A DNA stretch of 60,925 nt. It comes from a virus. The notes beneath the pieces are model-generated. The model was not told the DNA's origin and made no database searches. It saw only the letters and a list, made by a program, of their open reading frames with translations. The stretch spans positions 1 to 60,925 of IMG/VR virus record IMGVR_UViG_3300030419_007265; one strand, 5' to 3'. The translations under genes and the position numbers were made by a program. This document shows, piece by piece, positions 10,005-21,200 of the stretch. Within the stretch, counting starts at the first letter, position 1, and each line of letters opens with the position of its first letter.

Positions 10005-13000
10005 TTACCATCCTGTTGCTAAGTTAAATCCAGCATAACCATTATTTGCTGCTAAAGTATTTCGGTCGGCTTCATTATTGCGATTAGCTGAAGTTTTTAC
10101 TTTTAGTTTGCTGGAGGCTATATAGCTATATATAGCTCGGCGCTCTTCTGTGTTTAAATTTTTATTAAGCACTATTATATCACTTATACACCCATAAAAA
10201 CAGTTTAAATAACGAATGTCATTATACATGCTATTAGTTACGCCAATCCGAGGCAAACTTAACCAGCTATAAGAATTACCGGGAAAAACTTCTGACCCTC
10301 TCAACTCTAAATCGTTATATGTACCATAAGCAATTGATCCCCCTGTTCTTGTAGACGAAATACTATACATCCACGCACGCTGCGGGTCTTCTTCATTTGT
10401 AAAATCTCTGAACTGAAGAGGCTCAGTTCCCTTGGGTAATCCTGTGCCTTCATGCGTTTTACCGCTCTTAGTATAAACCCAGCTTGGATTTCTATAACTA
10501 TCTGCAGAATTATCAGCTCCTCCTATATCCGACCACTGGTGAAGAGCGAGAGCAAAATTGGTATTATATTTTTCTCTTAGCCTTAGAATCTCGTCGGCCC
10601 TCCAAGAATACCCCTTAAAAGTTCCTTCTAAATTTCCATCTACATACCAAGGGCTGTATTGCGAAGCAACCGCATTAGCCCCCGCTCCCGGATAGAAAAA
10701 ATAAATTATTTCAAAACTTTGCATGTCCTCTTCTAGTTTTGAGGATCCAACTATATTATTAATCTCAAGCGCAGTGTAAGTGTGTCCAAAAAACACAGTG
10801 TCGTGTCCATTAAAATATTGAGTATAAGAATTAGCTTGGGGCGTAGCAGCTAAAGTGGCCCCAGTTGACTGAGTTCTACTGCTCGAACTCGTTACAAAAA
10901 CCGGAACGTTGGGGGCGCCCCACGACAGCCGTGAATAAGGATCCATATAAATAGAGGCACTATTCATCGATGTCCATTTGGTAATATAATTATACCCGCC
11001 AGATGTGGTGCATGTAAATTTAGTGCTATCTTCAGTAGAAAACCAAGCTATTAATGAAGGGATATTGGACGGTGACACCATATTGTTTAAGCTGACCAAA
11101 TCGCCCAAAGAGCTATAATTACTATTTGTACTCACTACTTCAATAGCGGCTCCAGCAGAGCCTCCTGATTTGGCATCTCGCTGTTCTCCTTCCTTGACAT
11201 TAAATATACCCCCTTCAACCGCACTTAGAGCTCGCTCTCCATCTCCACCAAATATACCTCCAGCTCCTCCCGGAGAAAGCTTTAGCTGTGAGTTTTGAGA
11301 AGATCCCAATCCGGCAGCCTCCCTAGATCCCTTATGGTCATCTACAGTCAGTCCTTGCCCTTGCTTTAAATTTGAACCTCCGGCAGATTCGCTAAAGCCT
11401 TGCCCTCCTCCGCCTAGACCCGCCAGCTGTGTTCCAACTATATCCTGAAGTCCAAGATATAATTTCTGAATTGTTCCACTGGTTGTACCCCCCGGCGTAC
11501 TTCCAGAAGCTGCCCAAGATATTCCCTGTGAAACCTTAAAATCAAACTCAAAACCACTATTAGTTGCAAAATATTGTTCATCATAAGTCCTGTCTTTTCG
11601 GAGCCTAGAATACATAGTATCAAATTTGTAAACAGGAGCAATTTCAAATGCTCTCGGAAAGAAAAATGGATCTCCTCCCCCTCCTCCGCCTCCACCTCCG
11701 AATATGCGACTCGTTATGTCTCTTCTGATTCTAAATTTAGATTGCGAACTCGTAATTTTAATTGCTGAGCTGCCCGCAGAACCTACAGTTGATTCTACTG
11801 TAACGGGTTCTTTTATTTGTATTTTTCCTTCTATAATATTGATGGTATTATCAATATCTAAGACAATATCAGTATAACCTCCGTCTCCCCCTTTACCTCC
11901 ACACCCCATTACCGTAGAGTCTTTTTCTAAATTTAAAACAACATCTATTTCATTAGAACTATGATCAACAATAACATCTCCGGTTTGTATGCCCGGCGTG
12001 TCGCTGCTCTCAGAGCCAACTACAAAACCTTCTGGAACCACAAAATGAACCCCGGTGAAAGCGTACTCTGATTGAGATGGATCAAAATATTTAAGATCTA
12101 TATCTCTTCTGGAGACTTCTTCATCGAAAAGAGTTTTTAAATTAATATTAGATTGATTATTCTCAAAGTAAATATACAGCGCGCGCATGGATCCAGCTGG
12201 GTTTGCTATAACTCCTTTAGGTGAATTTGCTGCGCCCGCCGGTAAGGTGGTGCTTCCGCTTATCAATCCTTGATTAACGTCATTACTACTCACAGGAACA
12301 TTAAAGTTATCAACCGGATAACCATACACATAGTTACTTTCGTATTGAACCCCACTTAAACTAGATTCATCCTGACCCATATTAGAGGGAATTAAATATT
12401 GAGATTTTATTCGGTAATAATAATCCGCATCAAACCCTAATACATTTCCCGATACGGTGTATTCTCCATAATTAGAGTCATATTGCGGGTCTGTGCCTCG
12501 CGTATAACGCTGATTTATTCCGGTGTTAGTGGCAAATTTTCTAAAGTCAATGCTAGCAAAAAAATCAGAATCGGCAATTACTAAATCTTCATAATTGATT
12601 TCAAAAGTATGCAAACCGCTCCAGCTGCCTGTCGTGGCGGTACTGGTATCAATATTTCCAGCATACTCAACAGAATATTGAGTAAGAAAATAGCCGGTTT
12701 CTGGATGATACCAACGTAAAGTTTGCATGGGTTTTCCATCTAAGCCATAATCACTTTCAACCCTAAAACCAGATGGATAAGAAGGCAAAGCTGCAGACAT
12801 AGAACCATGGTAGCCCTGCGATCCCTGAGACCCAAAAATTCCAGTGACTTGACCTGTGACGTGAACTTTAATTCCCCCGCTAGGGTCAGGCTGTCCATTT
12901 TGCATAGAAACATTATTCAAAAGAAAAGTTCCGCTGTATCTTCCGCTGTTATCAGGACCACCCCATCCCTGAGGACCTGTGCCATGCGCAAACGAAGGAA

Positions 13001-13325
13001 GGGTGTTATTTTGGACAGCTACAAAATCAAAAGGAATAAATTTAGTTTGCCCTCCTAATATTTCGAAATTTTTCCCAGAAGGAAATTGAAATATGTCGGG
13101 GTAAGTGCTTTGACTGTATCCTTCAGACCAGATCCCTGATACGCTGTCGGGAGCTTGAGCTGGCTGAGTCGTAATTACAGTACTTATTGGATAGTTGCCA
13201 CTATTCGTAAGATAAAAACCAGTTTGTATCCCAAAGCCAGTTATACCACTGAGCAGCATACCAGTGTGCGCGACAAAATCATTATCTTGAGCTCTTTTTG
13301 TTACATTTGGAGGTAGATCAGGCAT
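10005..13325 (-). CDS. Large Gly-rich virion protein with lectin-like (LamG-type) C-terminal region
   Basis: 1,106 residues. The first ~180 residues look like an Ig-type beta domain (FDFVAVQNNT... GIKVHVTGQVTG). The middle has poly-Gly loops (IFGGGGGGGGGDPFFF near 550; GLGGGGQGFSESAGGS near 630), as in marine-phage Gly-rich structural proteins. From about residue 760 a segment beginning IPSLIAWFSTEDSTKFTC and containing YIYFF/WYVDG-like strands and a C-terminal DIIVLNKNLNTEERRAIYSY is typical of concanavalin/LamG-like carbohydrate-binding domains, which often end with such an 'EERR.IY.Y' helix. It sits between M-like and L-like tail-tip genes; in lambda these are adjacent, so this is an insertion in the tip operon. 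Likely a receptor- or glycan-binding tip component. Confidence 0.6.
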   Translation of the reverse strand: MPDLPPNVTKRAQDNDFVAHTGMLLSGITGFGIQTGFYLTNSGNYPISTVITTQPAQAPDSVSGIWSEGYSQSTYPDIFQFPSGKNFEILGGQTKFIPFDFVAVQNNTLPSFAHGTGPQGWGGPDNSGRYSGTFLLNNVSMQNGQPDPSGGIKVHVTGQVTGIFGSQGSQGYHGSMSAALPSYPSGFRVESDYGLDGKPMQTLRWYHPETGYFLTQYSVEYAGNIDTSTATTGSWSGLHTFEINYEDLVIADSDFFASIDFRKFATNTGINQRYTRGTDPQYDSNYGEYTVSGNVLGFDADYYYRIKSQYLIPSNMGQDESSLSGVQYESNYVYGYPVDNFNVPVSSNDVNQGLISGSTTLPAGAANSPKGVIANPAGSMRALYIYFENNQSNINLKTLFDEEVSRRDIDLKYFDPSQSEYAFTGVHFVVPEGFVVGSESSDTPGIQTGDVIVDHSSNEIDVVLNLEKDSTVMGCGGKGGDGGYTDIVLDIDNTINIIEGKIQIKEPVTVESTVGSAGSSAIKITSSQSKFRIRRDITSRIFGGGGGGGGGDPFFFPRAFEIAPVYKFDTMYSRLRKDRTYDEQYFATNSGFEFDFKVSQGISWAASGSTPGGTTSGTIQKLYLGLQDIVGTQLAGLGGGGQGFSESAGGSNLKQGQGLTVDDHKGSREAAGLGSSQNSQLKLSPGGAGGIFGGDGERALSAVEGGIFNVKEGEQRDAKSGGSAGAAIEVVSTNSNYSSLGDLVSLNNMVSPSNIPSLIAWFSTEDSTKFTCTTSGGYNYITKWTSMNSASIYMDPYSRLSWGAPNVPVFVTSSSSRTQSTGATLAATPQANSYTQYFNGHDTVFFGHTYTALEINNIVGSSKLEEDMQSFEIIYFFYPGAGANAVASQYSPWYVDGNLEGTFKGYSWRADEILRLREKYNTNFALALHQWSDIGGADNSADSYRNPSWVYTKSGKTHEGTGLPKGTEPLQFRDFTNEEDPQRAWMYSISSTRTGGSIAYGTYNDLELRGSEVFPGNSYSWLSLPRIGVTNSMYNDIRYLNCFYGCISDIIVLNKNLNTEERRAIYSYIASSKLKVKTSANRNNEADRNTLAANNGYAGFNLATGW

Positions 13326-14587
13326 TAATATCTAATTGGTTGATTATCTCCAGTATAATATGGATCAATAGTAATTAAACTCGCAAACGATACTTCTTCC
13401 GACAAAGTATTAACTGGAAATTCTATAAAATTTACACTTACATTATTGTTATCTTTGTAATTCAATTTGTGAGTCCATTTAGGACAAATGAATACTTTTC
13501 CTGTTATATCATACGGGGCGGGAGGCACAAATTCAAACTGATCCTTTCCCTTATGGTGTTCTAGAAAATGAACTATAGCTTTGGCCTCTTCATTATCTCG
13601 AGCATCGAAACTCATTTCCATATTTAGTAGCCCCTTATTAGTACCGTCGTGAGTCCTAATAAAATAATCGCTTTGCATGGGCTGCTTCAAATAGCGAGGG
13701 GATTCTGTTATAGATAATCCAGCGTTAGTATCAAAATAAAAATTATCTTTGGTCCACATGCTTGCAGCGCCCAGCGGCCCGTTTTCATTCGTAGAAACAG
13801 AGCTCTCTTTCCCTGAATAATAATACCACCCTGAAACCTCTAAGCTTGGACACGTAGCCCCACTCATATATACTATATCGTGCTGGCGATAAGTTCTATT
13901 TTGCACCCAGAAACCATTTGTTTGCTTAAAAGGGATGTAATATTGCTGCCAATTTAAAGTTGATTGATCCTCCCTGTGCAAAGTTGTACTAACAGTATTT
14001 ACATTCGGATAATCAAAACTTTGATTTATGCTATCAATATAAAATTCGTGTGATTCATCATAAGGAGGAAAAGGTGTAAATGATATGCCTGTATATGCCC
14101 CGCTTGGCTTTTCTCCTTTATTAAATGAGTCTTGTAATAAATGAAGTAATGCTTTAGCCTCCTTATCACTTCTACGACTAAAACCTAAACTAAAAGAAGT
14201 TTTTAGGGCATTTTCGCTTTTACTAAGAACATTATAATATCCATCCCCAAAAGTTACATCATAACTTTGATTTTCATATCTCACCTCTGAACCATAAGCC
14301 GCCTCCATGAATAACTCTTGGGTCCAAGGATTTGCTGCGTTAGAATCTGTGAGCCTTTTAAGCCCAGTAGGAGAGTTGACCGCAGTAGAAGTAGATGAGC
14401 TGTCTCCACTATAATAATAATGACCCGTGGGAGCATCCGTACCTAAAGCGTAAACCTCAGTGCCGGCATTGGTAAATCCACTAAAAAATACTACATCATA
14501 TTTTTCGTATGTTCTCCCTACCTCAAAAGGGTCAACCCTTGAAATGTTGGTTACACCTGAGCCAAAAATGTAAGATTGTTGCGCCAT
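13325..14587 (-). CDS. Tandem lambda M-like minor tail protein with chitin-binding-like modules
   Basis: 420 residues made of two homologous halves. Each half has an aromatic module (YEKYDVVFFSG...HYYYSGDSS and YRQHDIVYMSG...GWYYYSGKES) resembling CBM5/12 chitin-binding folds. Each then has an M-like tail domain: a KSENALKTSFSLGFSRR / NKGLLNMEMSFDARDNE strand, a K-EAKA-(I/L)-HFL helix, and a PFPPYD / PPAPYD strand, the layout of lambda gpM. A tandem duplication of the M module is the simplest reading. Starts at an ATG overlapping the previous gene's stop by 1 nt. Likely forms a hub ring between tube and tip; the aromatic modules may touch surface polysaccharide. Confidence 0.65.
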   Translation of the reverse strand: MAQQSYIFGSGVTNISRVDPFEVGRTYEKYDVVFFSGFTNAGTEVYALGTDAPTGHYYYSGDSSSTSTAVNSPTGLKRLTDSNAANPWTQELFMEAAYGSEVRYENQSYDVTFGDGYYNVLSKSENALKTSFSLGFSRRSDKEAKALLHLLQDSFNKGEKPSGAYTGISFTPFPPYDESHEFYIDSINQSFDYPNVNTVSTTLHREDQSTLNWQQYYIPFKQTNGFWVQNRTYRQHDIVYMSGATCPSLEVSGWYYYSGKESSVSTNENGPLGAASMWTKDNFYFDTNAGLSITESPRYLKQPMQSDYFIRTHDGTNKGLLNMEMSFDARDNEEAKAIVHFLEHHKGKDQFEFVPPAPYDITGKVFICPKWTHKLNYKDNNNVSVNFIEFPVNTLSEEVSFASLITIDPYYTGDNQPIRY

Positions 14588-15384
14588 TATATTAACATTC
14601 TTCCTGTTAAGTAATCTTGAGAAACACTAATGGTTCCGTCAATATAGCCTCCTTCTGTTACGCTTAAATTTTGATTGAATATTTGACCAGTGCAGCCGAA
14701 TTGCGCCATTGCGGAATCTCCATAAGTGTCAAAAACTTGAATATTTAATTCTGCATAATTTCCTGTTACACTCATGACTCCTCCCACGTCTTCTCCCGCA
14801 ATAGAAAGATTAATGCGAACATTTTCTTTCGTGACCCGTGAGGGCATATCCTTACCTGCCATTACAACGGGCTTTCGATCACAAGAAACCGAATAATCAA
14901 AAGAAACTTTTTTGTTTACGCCTATGTCAGTTCCCGCTAAATAAGACCTTAAACTGTGAGATAAATTAGTTTCATTTCTTAAGGAGTTATCAGACATTCC
15001 AGATGAAGGCAACGCCTCTAATTCTCCATATATATCTAATTGAGATTGAAATAAAATAGGAGAATAAGGAGAAACTGAAAAACTAAGGCTTTTAATGTAG
15101 CCGCTACTAAAACTCATTCCAGCTAAACTTCCCGCTAAAGGCTCTCCTGTATTTTCTATCTCCGTTAATGGGTTTAAAAAATTATGAAAAATTCCTGTAC
15201 AATAATGAGAAAACGTTAATGTGCCCTTTACGGGAGAAGTGGGTGCATATCTTATCACAGAGCCGGTAATATTGTTTACCGGCTGTAAAGAAGCCTCGAC
15301 GCCTAGCTCCGCACTTTCCGCAAAAATATTTTGATCTGCGATTCTGAGTAAGGCTTTTTCGTATTTTATAAACTTTGTTGCCAT
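14587..15384 (-). CDS. Tail-tube-fold-like minor tail protein
   Basis: 265 residues, no clear family. Two segments resemble the tube-domain core of the major tail protein at 29078-30532: PVKGTLTFSHYCTG followed by SFSSGYIKSLSFSVSP-SPILFQSQLDIYGE, versus GNGFISDYTIDASVGAIP-ASVTIEAF in the tube protein. Ends in YLTGRMLI. It forms a coupled chain with its neighbours (start overlaps the preceding stop by 1 nt, stop overlaps the next start by 1 nt). Suggests a hexameric ring stacked near the tail tip. The similarity is read by eye. Confidence 0.5.
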   Translation of the reverse strand: MATKFIKYEKALLRIADQNIFAESAELGVEASLQPVNNITGSVIRYAPTSPVKGTLTFSHYCTGIFHNFLNPLTEIENTGEPLAGSLAGMSFSSGYIKSLSFSVSPYSPILFQSQLDIYGELEALPSSGMSDNSLRNETNLSHSLRSYLAGTDIGVNKKVSFDYSVSCDRKPVVMAGKDMPSRVTKENVRINLSIAGEDVGGVMSVTGNYAELNIQVFDTYGDSAMAQFGCTGQIFNQNLSVTEGGYIDGTISVSQDYLTGRMLI

Positions 15385-17276
15385 TAAGCGCCTAAACTAT
15401 CAGGTACATCAAATTCAACTGTGACTGTTACATTACATTTGCCATTTCCAGTGTTAGTGTCCATACCCAACATTAAAAACTCTCCTTGAGAAAAATCTAA
15501 ATTAGTTTGTCCTCCAGTACTCGCACTCGCAGCAAAATCATCAAATCCTAAAGTAAAAGAATTGGAAGCGGCGGAAGACAGGTCAATATTCTCTTTATAC
15601 GCTGAATCTGAAGTGCTCAATTTATTGCTTGATGGCATAGAGGAACCAGTAAAAATGTATGCCTTTACAACATTACTGGGAGTAGACATATTTAAAGAAA
15701 CATCAATTCTTGTTATCCTTCCCCCCATTGGAGCTAAAGAGGCGAATTGTTTATCCGGCGCACTGGAGCCATGATAATTATTAGTTGTGTCATAGGGCGC
15801 AGCGAATAAAGGAGACCACCTTTGATTAACAGTTTCAAAATAATAAGGAAAAGAAAAAGTTTGTGTAAATCTTCCTCTACAATAATTACCAGCACTTGTA
15901 CCTCCTTTATCGTAAAATGCATTTGCCGCAGCATTGCCGTAAACATTAAGATTGCCGCTAGTATCTAAATACAGTTTATTGTCAGCCAACGTAGAATTAA
16001 CAGCGACATTGCCGGGAGTAGCGGGACTTGAAGTACTGTGATGAATACCAAAATAATTATTCCCGCCGTTTCTGAACGCTCCGCACATCCAGTTAGTTTG
16101 GGGGCTGCTAGAAACATAAATAGGAAAAGCAATAACACTAGACATGGCAGCTGCTGCATTATTTGTTCCAGTTGTTAATAATAGTCTCGCTCCAGAGTCT
16201 TGATTAGATTGAAATCTTCCCACAATATTATTAGATGCATCATACGCATTGAATTTGTAGGCATATCCAGTAGCACCAATATCTAAAAACCCTGATGTAT
16301 TAAAATTAATAGTGGCTGCCCCGGGTGTGGTCGTAGGATCTCCGACTCCCACAGCCCCTGTTCCTGCTGTTTTAGTTGTAAGATATAGACTGTTAGTTGT
16401 AGTTGTTCCAGAATCTCTTCTCAACTCTATTACTGAACCATTTGTGGAATCTTGCACTAAGAAATTAGTTCCGGCAGTGGCATCTACTATATGCAATTTA
16501 GCCCTTGCAGTAGTTTGTCCGATAACAATTTTACGATCGGTCTGAATACGCATTCCTGCATTCGCGCCACCCCCATTATACATAAAATCTATATTTGCCC
16601 CTGCGTCATATTGCACGTGCAAACTATTAGTAGTGCCTACTCCTCCCGTGGTTTGAAGCTGCTTTATTTCTCCTCTTGCTGAATCAATAATAACAGGATA
16701 GCTACCTTTTACACAAAAATCTCCTTTGACATCTAAGTCGTATTCTGCTCCAGTAGCAGCTAAAGACCCATTATGCCCAATGCCTACATTTCCATTTTTT
16801 TGCATGAACAACCTAAAAGGTCCACTTCCTCCGCCGGGTCCTTCAATTAAAAAGATATCAGTGCGCACGGCATCAGTATAATTTCCATTACAATAAATGC
16901 TCCATGTGGTAGCGTCATTCTGCAGTTTTAAAGAAGGATAAGAGTTTGCGACTGAAGAGTAAATTCGTATGTTAGCGTTATTAACAGTGCTGCCCTGTAC
17001 ATCTAAAAGATAGGAGGCCGCGTTGGTTCCGATACCAATATTGCTAAGGCCGCTTCCGCCGTTGTCTTTAACAAAAAGGCCATAAGCGCCCGAATCATCA
17101 GTGATTTTTAGACCGTTGTTGTCAGCCGCCCATATTTGATATTTTTTATTCAGGTCGCTTATCAGCACATGCTTGGTGACCGGATTTGCATTATCAGCAC
17201 TATAATCGCCGAGAAATAATAAATCGTCTTGTGCTGGTGCTCCGCCTAAGTTCGGATATTCTAATATTTTGCCCAT
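15384..17276 (-). CDS. Tail fibre/appendage protein with VGIGT shaft repeats
   Basis: 630 residues. Starts MGKILEYPNLGGAPAQDDLLF, an N-terminus common to fibre proteins that dock on the tail. The body carries shaft repeats with the SNIGIGTNAASYLLDVQG signature (near residues 77-94, again as NVGIGHNGS and VGVGDPTTTPGAATINF). The C-terminal ~130 residues (GGRITRIDVSLNMSTPSNVV... VTVEFDVPDSLGA) look like a jelly-roll tip. It resembles the shaft of the giant fibre at 1-4582 in repeat type, but is encoded inside the tip operon between two tube-fold-like proteins. Likely a side fibre. Confidence 0.65.
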   Translation of the reverse strand: MGKILEYPNLGGAPAQDDLLFLGDYSADNANPVTKHVLISDLNKKYQIWAADNNGLKITDDSGAYGLFVKDNGGSGLSNIGIGTNAASYLLDVQGSTVNNANIRIYSSVANSYPSLKLQNDATTWSIYCNGNYTDAVRTDIFLIEGPGGGSGPFRLFMQKNGNVGIGHNGSLAATGAEYDLDVKGDFCVKGSYPVIIDSARGEIKQLQTTGGVGTTNSLHVQYDAGANIDFMYNGGGANAGMRIQTDRKIVIGQTTARAKLHIVDATAGTNFLVQDSTNGSVIELRRDSGTTTTNSLYLTTKTAGTGAVGVGDPTTTPGAATINFNTSGFLDIGATGYAYKFNAYDASNNIVGRFQSNQDSGARLLLTTGTNNAAAAMSSVIAFPIYVSSSPQTNWMCGAFRNGGNNYFGIHHSTSSPATPGNVAVNSTLADNKLYLDTSGNLNVYGNAAANAFYDKGGTSAGNYCRGRFTQTFSFPYYFETVNQRWSPLFAAPYDTTNNYHGSSAPDKQFASLAPMGGRITRIDVSLNMSTPSNVVKAYIFTGSSMPSSNKLSTSDSAYKENIDLSSAASNSFTLGFDDFAASASTGGQTNLDFSQGEFLMLGMDTNTGNGKCNVTVTVEFDVPDSLGA

Positions 17277-17279
17277 TTT

Positions 17280-18230
17280 TTAGTCCTTATTGTAATAATC
17301 TTTAAATTGTAAATTTACACTTAAAAGTCCATCTATAGTAGTCTCTATGCTTTGCGAAACCAAATGTCCAGTAGTACTCATAAATTCGTATCTTGTTATA
17401 CCGTCGCCATCATCCCCTAGACAAGTACCAGAATTATCATTTAAACATAAATTACCGGTACCTGCAGGTATAATTGTGTTGCCATCTAACGTCTCTCCTT
17501 TTGCTCCTAGTCGAATCTCAACTCCAATTGTTTCATAGTTTCCGCTTCGTACGTTGTCGATCATATTAGCGGTCTCATAATCATCCATTTCAATCGTAAA
17601 GTCTGTTGTTATTTCAATTGGATAATCAGTAAGCACTTCTGAAGGAGCGTAATAATCTTCGCTTGTTTTTTGATCTAGAGTATATATAGGAACGCGATTA
17701 ATGTTGTATGTTTGAGAAGCTGAAACTCCTCGATTGGTACCCGAGCCGTTAAAAGTCAAAAATACCGATTCATGATTAACAAACCCTAAAGTTTGAAGGG
17801 GAGCGGTGCCAGAGTAATCTAATTGGCCTTGGCGCGCACCGCTCCCCATCTGCCCAAAGACCGTAAAAGTAGTGTCAACTGTAGGGACATCTTGAACGTT
17901 ACAGTTGATAGTATAGCTTGTTAAATAGCCCGTGTTAAAACCGTATACTTTTTCATTTCCATCTCCGATCTGTACTCCATATAAAAGAGTCCCTGAGATA
18001 GGAGCTTCTCCTGTAAGATCTAAAAAGGGATCTTGGTAGAGCAAATCTCTTGTCATGGAGACTTCCCCTTGCAAAGGCTCAGCAATAACATCACGCACAA
18101 AACCTGCGCCTAAAACTCTAACCTGCTTTTGCCCTACACTATAGCTAGCTCCTAAATTACGAATCCCGGAGATACCCGTACCTCCGAGATAAAACATTTG
18201 CTCATAGCTAGGTGATGCGTTTTTGGCCAT
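17280..18230 (-). CDS. Tail-tube-like protein next to tape measure
   Basis: 316 residues. The GFNTGYLTSYTINCNVQDVP-VDTTFTVFG segment aligns by eye with GNGFISDYTIDASVGAIP-ASVTIEAF of the major tail protein (29078-30532), and the preceding block (VRVLGAGFVRDVIAEPLQGEV...) matches its LNRSLIEPLRRV...FTINRQDINEF region. A second half repeats a similar pattern (VLTDYPIEITTDFTIEMDDYE). The gene lies 2 nt after the tape measure, the site of distal-tail or second-tube proteins in other siphoviruses. Best call: tube-fold protein at the tube-tip junction. Confidence 0.6.
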   Translation of the reverse strand: MAKNASPSYEQMFYLGGTGISGIRNLGASYSVGQKQVRVLGAGFVRDVIAEPLQGEVSMTRDLLYQDPFLDLTGEAPISGTLLYGVQIGDGNEKVYGFNTGYLTSYTINCNVQDVPTVDTTFTVFGQMGSGARQGQLDYSGTAPLQTLGFVNHESVFLTFNGSGTNRGVSASQTYNINRVPIYTLDQKTSEDYYAPSEVLTDYPIEITTDFTIEMDDYETANMIDNVRSGNYETIGVEIRLGAKGETLDGNTIIPAGTGNLCLNDNSGTCLGDDGDGITRYEFMSTTGHLVSQSIETTIDGLLSVNLQFKDYYNKD

Positions 18231-18232
18231 TT

Positions 18233-21200
18233 TTAATGCCTAGCTTTTCTCAGAGATCCCCCCAGTCTCTGCTCTTGAGATATAACCTCTAGCACAGCAC
18301 CTCTAATTCTTTCGCTGAGGTCTTTAGCTTCGGTCGCTTGATCTCGATTTGACTCTTGGTCTGCGTTAACATTTCCAGTTCCTCCTGAACCTGACTGCGC
18401 ACCACCTGAACCTCCTCCTAAATTTACGTTAATAGATATATTGTTAGTATTAGTTGCAGTTGATGTATTCAAAGGTGGTGTTGACGCGCCTCCTACGCCT
18501 CCTCCAGCTTGCATAGTTGGAATAACCCCTCCGTTTAAACGACCCATAAATCCTAAGCCATATTTTCTAACCGCACGATTATTCATAACATACTCCCCTC
18601 CCGCCATGAACGTAGGAACGCTATCCCGATTGAAAAAACCACGGTTAAAATAACCACCTGTTTGCCCGATGCTAGTACCCAATCTGCCTAAAGATTTTGC
18701 ATTGCTTGGGAGCGAAATAATGTTGTCGCCAGTAGCTCCAGTTATTGGATCCGTAAATGTTCCTTCGCCAAACGCGCCTCCCGTAAAATCTTTTGGCCCG
18801 AACATTTTTGATCCTTGAGCAATACCTGCGCTTACCAATGTAGTTAAGAAAGTAGTAAGTAATTGTTTCTTTTCTGCTTTTTTCTGCTGCTTCTTTTCAT
18901 AGGCAGCCCTAGCTGCTTCTCTGGCTTCTTGTAATTCTGGATTGTCTGAGGCAAGAAAGAAGCCACTCATACGTGGACTTCTAACACTTTCATTAAGCAT
19001 CATGCTGCCTCCGTCTTGAAAACGAGGAGCCATTCCAAAATTTAACCTATTAAGAGCCACAGGGCCTCCCATTGCCTTAACCGCGTTTCTATTTAGGACA
19101 TATTCCCCGTCTTCCAATAAAGCTGGGTTTTTATCTCCTGTTCTGCTCCCTGAAATATACATTCCGTTCCGGGCCTTTAAAATACCTCCTTTTTGACCTC
19201 CAAACCAATCAGGCACGTTTAAATGCCCCGGACCGCTCGTTCTAAAGCCGGGGCTAGCTCCCATTCCTATTAAATTTGTAAAGTTGCTCATTGAATACTG
19301 AAGAAAGGATCGCCTTACCATTTTAAGCATATCCACCGCAAAACCTCGCATAGCATCGCCAAGATCTTCAGTTCTATCCATAGCCTCTTCTAACGCCCCC
19401 ACCATTCCATCCCTAAAAGCCATAGGAAGCTCTTTTCCCAATCTTCCAAAGATATAATCAGTATCTCTAAATACTTCCTGAAAGCCTTCTGACATACTCT
19501 TAGTAAAAGAGCGCTTTACTTCTTCATTGTAAATCTCTCGCTCTTGTGTTAGTTTTTGTTGTAAAAAAAGTTCTTGTTCTGAAGCGCTCAAAGTGGCTTT
19601 GCGCGCTGCAAGCTCTTCCCGTATCGTTCTTAACTTTTCTAAAAGTTTAGTGTTCGCATTTTCACCCTTACTTTCCTCTTGTCCTATCAAACGATTAATT
19701 TCTTTTTGAGCTTCGCCTATTGATTTGAATTGCTTTAATCTATCAAAGGTACCCCCTGCTTGAGCGCGTTGCATTTCAAAGTCAACTACAGATCTACGTA
19801 CTTGCGACAAATTAACCGCCCTTCCGGCTCCTACACGAGCGCCTCCGCCACCTCCCGGAGAAGCCAATAAAGCTTTCATTTGTTTCGCTGCATCGCCTCT
19901 AATTTGACCTTCTCGCGCATCAGCCATCATTTTAAAGTAAGCTTCTGCGCCTCCTTCATGAGCTGCGGCTATCTTCGCTATGGGGGAATTCGGATCTTTT
20001 ATTATTGTATTTCTTAGCGCTCGCTGTTGTACCCTCGACTCAACAATTCTAGCTGAAGTGTCAGCTTCCAGTCGTGCGATTGCCACGCTTTTTTGCATTT
20101 CAACAGTGAGGTCATCTACAGCTTCGGTTAAGGAGCTTTGGCTGCTTATTAATAATAAATTACTATCAACTGTGTCTTTCTGAATCTGTGCTTCTCCTAT
20201 TCCACGGACAGTTGCGCTTAGTGCATCTCTTCGAGCCCCCGATATTTGAAGCGCAGTGAGTCCTTGGTTAATTCCTTGTCTTTCTCTAAGTGCTTGAGCG
20301 CCCGTCATGCCTGCAAAAGTTCGCGTGTCTGCTAAACGTGCTTTTAATCTTATTTCCTCTTTTGCCGCATTTGACTTTTCTTCTATCATCAGCATTTTAC
20401 GCTCATGAAGTGTTGTTCTCAATTCACTTTGAAGGGCTTGCTCTCTAATTAGGTTTTGAGCTTTTTGTTCTTCTAGGTCAAATTTGCTATTTAATATAGC
20501 CTGATCCACATTAATGTTTCTTAACTGATCTTCATATAAAACCTTACTGTCCTTAATTGTCTTTTGTAATTGTGTTGTAGCGGCGCTATTTCTACCGGAA
20601 AACTGTTCTAATAATTTAAATCCCTGCGCAACATCTTTAGTAAAAACGTCTGCTGCTTCATTTAAATCTTTTAAAGCTGTGTCGCCGGGAGCAACACCTC
20701 CAGCTGTCTTAACGGCATTTAAGAGCTTCGTGATGTTATCCGCTACAAATTTTTGATCCATGCTTTGTCTTTTTAGATCAAGGGAGGCTTGAGCTTGACT
20801 TCTTTCAAAGTCTATAGCTCCTAATGTATTGCCTTGGGTACGTAAAATTCCAGCAACATTTCCACCTAATGCCCCTCTCGCTTTGGTAAGTGAACCTGCA
20901 AATTTAGCAGCTTTGGCTAACCCAGTCGCTACCATTTGCATAGCGTCTTTTATATCAATAAAGGATCGCGTAGCTATTTCGGTAAGCTTTACTGTGGTAG
21001 CTACAGCAGCATCTTGTTTTTTTCCAAATGCATTAACCCTCTCGATGACCGTAGAAAAATCTTGAACTGTAAATAATTTTCCACTAGTAGCATCTTCTAG
21101 GTTTTGAAAAAATTCTTCTAAATCAGTTTTATACTCATTACTGATTCTATCTCCATATTTGATAACTAATTTTGCTACTGCAGTCTCATCAAATCCCCAA

